64,000 bases of DNA from Tetrapyrgos nigripes. Its lineage: Eukaryota; Basidiomycota; Agaricomycetes; Agaricales; Campanellaceae. The notes beneath the pieces are model-generated. The model saw only the letters and a list, made by a program, of their open reading frames with translations. It had not been told where the DNA came from and made no database searches. The translations under genes were made by a program, and so were the position numbers. Shown here piece by piece: positions 58,577 through 64,000 of this stretch (position 1 is its first letter; the number at the start of each line of letters is the position of its first letter). The stretch is from positions 248,001 to 312,000 of the forward strand of contig JAACJM010000086.1 in NCBI GenBank assembly GCA_013368315.1. Reading direction: 5' to 3'.

Positions 58577-59976
58577 CCGGGTATCAGAAATCTGCGGGTA
58601 CCCCATGCGGGTACACAGCGGGTACATGCGGGTGATGCGGGTGATGCGGGTACCCATTACCCTTTGCTTATCATGTAGAATCTTAGTTGATTAAGCCTTC
58701 TAATTGCTCTTTTTATTGTGTAGATAGTCCTTTCAAAATGCAGAGTCTGTTGTGTAGCAATTTCACAAAGAACAGAATGCGCTGTCGGTATTGAGGTAAA
58801 ATCATTCATACAAAAATGATGGGATTTATGTGGTATATGCAAGACTCAACATCACCTATCATTGACACTTTCTGACCCACTCTGCACTTACTTTTGCCCT
58901 TCTCTGCAAATGGGACTGCTTGTAAGTATGAGTATCCAACGTTACATAGCCTTAGTTGCATAGAATATTCTTTTTGTAGAAATGGCTTGGTAAAAGCATC
59001 ATACGGCCCGCTGTTGATGCTACTTTAGCAGGCAGGTTAGTGTACCAGCATGAAAGGCAGTTCAGTCACAAATCACAGCCAAAAAATCTAAGGCCAGATT
59101 TGACATTTTCTATTTATTTTTTTTTTGGATTTCTTCTGGATTTTTTTTTGGTCAGAGAGACTGAGCTTTCATTCATGCCAGGACAGTAGTATGTATGTGC
59201 AAATAGCCATTCATTCTCTTCAATGGACTCTCATACAACATCAAGGCAAGAAACATAGTACCTGCATAGGTACCTGCATGGGTACCCGCATGTGCACAGC
59301 CACTGTGGGTACCATGCGGGTACCATTCGTGAGCATTACTAACATCCACACAACATCTAACAGTTTGAAAACAAGGAATGCTGTAGCTTCTGTACTAATA
59401 GCCAGTACCTTGACATGCTCAATGTGTAGAAGTAAATTTCTATCATAAATTCTAGTAAACCTTGGGCTGAATTCACATTGATCTTGACTTTTCTAAAATT
59501 GGATGAACAAATTACTTTATTGAACACTTGAAACATTGACTCAGTGATGTATTAGAATGAGTATGTTGCATTTACACTGCGAACCACGAAGAGTTTTATT
59601 GATGCAGGCTTCATTTCAAGTCTAAGGGTAATTTGGGTACATAATTCATAGAATATTGGCATGCAGAGAATGGAAATAGTCTCTAGTGCATGCAATAAGC
59701 TTTTGGCAAAAATATCTAAGCTGCTTTGTAGAGAAATACTCGAGTTAGGAATGAGACTACTGCAGATGGGAGTGAGTGGCTGTGCTTATCCATGTACATT
59801 TGAGTTTCACTACACTTCGTTGAAGTCTATCTACAAGCTCTATATTCACTTTTATGTCTCTCTACTATGTTACAAATGCTTGTATGTATGCCATAGAATG
59901 CTGAACTCAAATATTTAATGGTACCCGCAGCCCACCCGCAGACCTGCATGGGGTACCCGCAGATTTCCCTATACTG
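58577..59976. mobile_element. 1.4-kb non-autonomous hAT-like element (MITE)
   Basis: Flanked by the 8-bp duplication CTGCCCCA (58569-58576, 59977-59984), the size typical of hAT. The ends are inverted: left CCGGGTATCAGAAATCTGCGGG, right (reverse complement) CAGTATAGGGAAATCTGCGGG, both followed by GTACCC-rich subterminal repeats that recur around 59265-59325. No transposase. The interior has T-rich tracts near 59110-59150. Confidence 0.75.
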
Positions 59977-60192
59977 CTGCCCCACTGATGTCCAACAGTA
60001 GACGAACACCGCTGACTTGGCAAGTTTGATGATGTTGTGGAGTGTTGCTTTGTTTGAATGACCGCTTGCTCTCTTCACCTGCCTCTGAGCATTCATGAAG
60101 TGAATAGGCTCCTGAGGCTGCATAGGTATAGAGCTAGGCCCAGCTGAAGATTGCCTGACAGGCTGAGATGAGGAGTGAGGGAGGTAGGCTGT

Positions 60193-62569
60193 TTTTTTTT
60201 TGTTTTTGACATCAGATTTATTGTGCTACAGGGACTACCCTACAGTGCACATATTGATTGAGGTCCAAGCGAGGACCAAGGGAAACTGGTCGTGTCTCGG
60301 AAATGGGAGTGGGAGTGAAAGAAGGAATGCGACGGCGTGAGAATAACGCGTCAGATAGGGTTCGAGAAGGCTCAAAGACATGAAAAGGCTCAAAGAATAA
60401 GAAAGGCTCAAAGAATAGGGGATCGAAAGGCTCGAAAGGCTCGGCTCAGGCTCAGTGGGACTCAAAATTGCACAGAAGGAAAGATACAGATTTCTAGTAC
60501 TAGTGTCTACTTATACTAATTTACTGCAAGGAACGCAATATAGCTATAAAAGTGTAAGTATCTACAAAGAGAAGCGAGTGACGATGTTGAGAAACAGATT
60601 GACAGTAAGTAATAGGGATAGGGGAATAGAATCAATGAGAAGCTGTCGGGGAAAGTAAGTCTGAGATAATTATAGAAATAGCCTGTTGCAAGTGCAAAGT
60701 CGGATTCACTTTTTGCCAATTGTCCCTTCTCTCTCCCAGTCGGTAAACCATCAGACGTAGAATACGACGCAGTAGGGGACTCCCAAGACCCTCAGTGCTT
60801 GCTCAAGGCACTGTGCAAAGGATGGGATGGACCAGGAGGGATCGGAGGTGACATCAGCTAGAAGTTAACCGGTTTGAGAAAGAAGAATCTTTAGTAAGTA
60901 CGACGGTGAATGCGAATTGAAGGTAAGAAAATATGGTAGACATGAAAGTGAAATAAAGTATTGATTCGACGGGAGGAACGTGCATCCCTACCACAATATA
61001 CCCATTGTTCTCCCAATCCCCTTGGGTTCTGACTGGCCCTGCAGACGAATTAAGTCCCCCTGCAGTCCGAACTCTCCAGGATCATTTAGTCAGCCACCCG
61101 CCATGAAGGGGTTTGGGGCATCTACGCTCCATCATGTTACAAATGGGGTTGGGGGTTTCGACCAGGTCTAGGTCCCCAAAAGGACCCAGACAAAAGGGGG
61201 GCAAGCTGTTGGGAAGAGGGTTAGTATGTACAATCTTCTCTGTTAGGCTTGCTAGGTTTGTCTGTGGGGGTTGTCATCCTTCAATATCACCATCAATGGG
61301 TGAAACATCACCAAAGTTTGACTTGAGGCGCCCAGTGCTGCCAATGAAGTGCAGCAGTAATTTCAAGTTGTTTGGACTCTTGGATAGGACATTCATAGAG
61401 TTACCATCTTGTCCTAGTTCCCTTTTGAGTTGATGTCTTTCCCTACGGTAGGACAGGCAGTCCTGAAGGAAGTGTCAGACAGCTTCCTTGGCAAGATACC
61501 CTGAGGCTTCACAGTTTGGGCAGTTCGGGGTGTTGGATTGGTTTATACGCTGAAGGTGGAAGTTGAGGGGGATGTGTCCAGTGTGCAGTTGAACAAGGAC
61601 ACTGGTTTGTCTTCGAGAAAGTTTGTCAGTGAGGTGAACAAAGTTCAAATGTACTCCCCTGAGTTCGTATATGGAGAAACGTTGCAGACATCTGGATTTT
61701 GTGAAGTCGTTTTTCCCATCGTTTGATGAGTGAGGCGTGGAAGTGTTGCTTGAGGGCAGAGACACTGGCTGGTAGCGTTTTTCCCCTGAGGAACTGAGAG
61801 AGGGGGCTGGATCCTCCAGTGTTTCCACGGGCGGCTCATTTTGCCTCCTCATCTGCATGCTCATTCCCATCCAAACCCATGTGACCAGGGACCCAGGTGA
61901 GGAGTAGACATGGGGATGTGTCTGTCAGGATCTCATCAGTAAGTCGATGTATTTCATCAATGATGTACTGCCTGGGTCTGTGTTTGAAGTTGAAGGTCGC
62001 TTCGATGAAAGACTTGCTGTCAAGGCCAATCATGTTGGTGTCATCTTGGTTGGTATGCAGGCAGTTCTGGAGGAGAGCCAGCCTGAGTACAACACCTATG
62101 CCTTCCACCTCATATGTGGTGTGTAGCTTGAGTGCACTGAGTTGGTATCGCAGTACTTGGTTATTTGCTGGGTTCTGTTTATCCAGTAGAATCACTGCTG
62201 CTCCTGCATGGCTGTCAATTCCGGAACCGTCTGAATAGATGTTGATATGTCACCTGTTGTTTTCCTCCCTCATGTACGCCTGGTCTTTGTCCAGTGGGAT
62301 GTCACAACCAAATAGGACATCGTAGTCTGGTGGGTGAGCTAGTGGTGTAATGGTCTCCACATCTGAGGGTGCAGGCAGATCAAAGAGTCTGGACAGGGTC
62401 CAGAGAGGGGGTGAGTGTGTAGTTGGGTTACGGTGCCAGTAAGCGTTAGACGCCATCTTTCTGACGGGATGATTATCAGGTAGAGAAAAGATTCTGATGA
62501 GAGAACGGTAACATATCTTTTCTAGCAGGTATCTCATGGGGAGCAGGCTTGCATGTGTTCCGAGTAGGT
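60193..62569 (-). mobile_element. 5'-truncated LINE (non-LTR retrotransposon) with RNase H
   Basis: Flanked by a 12-bp target duplication GAGGTAGGCTGT (60181-60192 and 62570-62581). An A-rich tail (T-rich on the plus strand, about 60192-60206) marks its 3' end. Minus-strand coding pieces: ERICFRA-like region LLEKICYRSLIRIFSLPDNH (62537-62250), RNase H with VILLDKQNP, LDSKSFIEATFNFKHRP, LLLTWVPGHMGLDGNEHADE (about 62195-61836) and a C-terminal zinc knuckle LVQLHTGHIPLNFHLQRINQ followed by CPNCEASGYLAKEAV (near 61480). The RNase H after RT and the terminal knuckle fit the Tad1-type fungal LINEs. Endonuclease and RT are absent, the usual result of aborted reverse transcription. Confidence 0.8.
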
Positions 62570-63095
62570 GAGGTAGGCTGTGGTATGAGATGATGCAGGC
62601 TGAGATGACAACCGAGAGAGTTACGTGAGTGGAGGGTTTACAGAAGGCTCAGAAGCAGGTGTAGGAAGAGTGGGTGGTGGTGTTGGTGGCACTGATACTA
62701 ACAGTGAGCAAAAGATATCCTGAGTAGGCAGCAGCATTTGCATAGATGGTGGTGGTGTAGAATCAGAAACCTCGACAATGTGGTCAGGTACTGCAGCACA
62801 TCCCCATCAGGTGACAAGTGCTATTGGCACATTTGCTGTTTGGAGGCCTTCCACAGCCATTGCAATTACATGTCTGCTTTGATTGATGTGCCATCGCTGA
62901 CTGTGATGAAAGTGGTGGCTGAGACCAAGACATTGACTCTGAGAATTGGATGAGATTTGATGGAATGGTAGACTTCTTTCTCCAGTGAAAAAATGGACAC
63001 TCTTCTCCTGGAAGAGAAGCAGTGCACTCTTCATGACACTGTAGATTTTGGAATGAGTATGACAGGGAATTTGATGAGCAAACAGTCATAAGCAC

Positions 63096-64000
63096 ACTGC
63101 AGAAACTCCTTCCTTTGTTTAGACCTCTCCTACAAATCTGCCACTCACAGAATATGACTCAACACTGATGGCAACCACAGAAAAGACCTTTCTCGTATGA
63201 AAACTTGTCGAGGTCGTCCTGGTTCATGCAAGGGCAAAACAAGTGAAGGTAATGGTGTCAAAAGCAACCTAAAGCCGACATGGCCACCTAATGTCAGTAA
63301 AATGAGTCATCCCTGCAAACGCCTTGCATACCATGAAGGGGAGATAATTTTTGAAGAAGGGAAACAAGTATACAGCCAGAGAAAGTAAAGGGAATGCCTA
63401 GAGAGGAGCAGATTAATCAAAACAGTGTCTCTGAATGTAGATAAGATGTACCAAAGGCGAGAAAATGAATGGAAGATAGAGGTAGAAGGAAAAGAGAGAA
63501 TAAGCTTAAGGATGGGAGTCACAGCTGTATGTCATGCATCCTCTGATTATAACAAGGACGAGTGACCCACTCTGACCCTTAAGTCCAGCCCCCAGAGGCC
63601 TTTTGACAAGGTCTAGCTCACCTCACTGTACTGTTGCACTGGAGCCCAAGTCAGTATGTCAACCCTTGTGTTGGGCAGCATAATTACACAGCATCAGAAG
63701 AGCACATTGAAAGTGAGCTTGGGTTGCTCGTACTTAATACTTAATTGTATAGTTTAGGTGGCCATAGTGCTATTCCAGTGACTGAAAGTACTGCAGCAAA
63801 GATTCAGAAGTTTAAAAATGTCTAGACTTAAATGTGGATATGCCACAAAATTCCAAAAGATGTGGATAGCCAAAAATTCTGCAAAAGAAATTGCAAAGAA
63901 ATTGCCTACTCAGTGGCACTGCAGGCAGCCATTGATATTTGCAGGCATTTTTGTGGAGACTTAAATTACGAAATTTTTGCACAATTTCCAGGATGATAAA
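63096..64000. other. Right end of the window, nothing assigned
   Basis: Short frames on both strands (for example a Lys/Gly-rich plus-strand frame near 63197-63388) have no supporting motif. The last 200 bp are AT-rich. The upstream exons of the convergent gene may lie here or beyond. Confidence 0.35.

Larger units (their letters stand above)
57319..63095 (-). pseudogene. Gene convergent with the KDZ-type gene, cysteine cluster plus unknown domain, interrupted by two insertions
   Basis: Minus-strand pieces in order: Cys cluster QTCNCNGCGRPPNSKCANST followed by CHLMGMCC (about 62800-62870); a Pro/Ser linker; then, after a LINE, SSSQPVRQSSAGPSSIPMQP, EPIHFMNAQRQVKRASGHSN and SAVFVYCWTSVGQ; then, after a hAT-like element, LVPREVQGLLSDGAFLIDKE, VLSMVKLSADKDFLYFNNSL and GCHCTVFQDKINHLEI; then acidic pieces DPDHWPQSYYAVDMAAVFAV, CTFEVTFPGVLWSKKWSTFY, KHFLQAGRTDDGLWKHFIVQ and a Glu/Ser-rich end. 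I do not recognise the main domain. A cysteine cluster followed by a disordered linker is common in mushroom proteins near KDZ genes, so it may be the partner gene of a KDZ element. Removal of the hAT-like insert restores the frame. Confidence 0.5.

Noticed and set aside
58580..59970. GGGTACC repeats as a CRISPR-like or regulatory array
   Set aside because: They are irregular, lie only near the ends of the hAT-like element, and the organism is a eukaryote; best seen as subterminal repeats.
63197..63388. 63-codon Lys/Gly-rich plus-strand frame
   Set aside because: No homology recognised, no splice partner and composition similar to flanking non-coding sequence.

Overview
The window looks like a gene-poor, transposon-rich stretch of a filamentous basidiomycete genome, probably an Agaricomycete. 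The evidence is the small phase-consistent GT-AG introns, Zn2Cys6 regulators of the agaric type, Ty3-type chromoviral retrotransposons, and a KDZ-type gene with CxC5/CxC6-like cysteine clusters. I see no bacterial features, rRNA or tRNA genes. Species cannot be named from the sequence.

Layout. (1) 0.4-10.3 kb: three tandem paralogous Zn2Cys6 transcription-factor genes, all on the minus strand (A 433-2453, B 5066-7050, C 8277-10313). All three share a 13-nt micro-exon that supplies part of the zinc cluster. A and C splice into complete frames; B has one junction I could not resolve. A diverged tandem repeat pair lies between A and B. (2) 10.3-27.4 kb: ordinary host DNA with long non-coding stretches. 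It holds a Ser/Thr-rich protein with an internal duplication (14502-15389, -), a lysine-methyltransferase-like gene with frame breaks (17814-20047, +) and two hypothetical spliced genes (23216-24162 and 24864-26554, both -). (3) 27.4-54.2 kb: a host gene for a secreted Ser-rich, probably GPI-anchored protein, split by a 25.8-kb nest of transposons. The levels are: Ty3-type element R3 (27683-53513, +), then R1 in its gag (28172-45408, -), then R2 in the pol of R1 (30543-41687, +), then a non-autonomous CACTA-type DNA transposon in the leader of R2 (31313-34299). The CACTA element carries a host-like gene fragment. R3 also holds two solo LTRs and a 1.7-kb insertion. (4) 54.8-63.1 kb: a KDZ-type gene (+) facing a cysteine-cluster gene (-). 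The latter is cut by a 1.4-kb hAT-like element and a 5'-truncated LINE. (5) 63.1-64.0 kb: nothing recognised.

The nest can be read as a history because nearly every insertion has a target-site duplication, and removing the insert often rejoins a reading frame. Coding sequences of the older elements are dead, mainly through CGA-to-TGA and G-to-A changes, the pattern expected from deamination at methylated CpG. Most striking are the conserved micro-exon in the regulator array, the CACTA element with a captured gene fragment, the spliced antisense gene carried by R2, and the apparent self-priming signal of R2.
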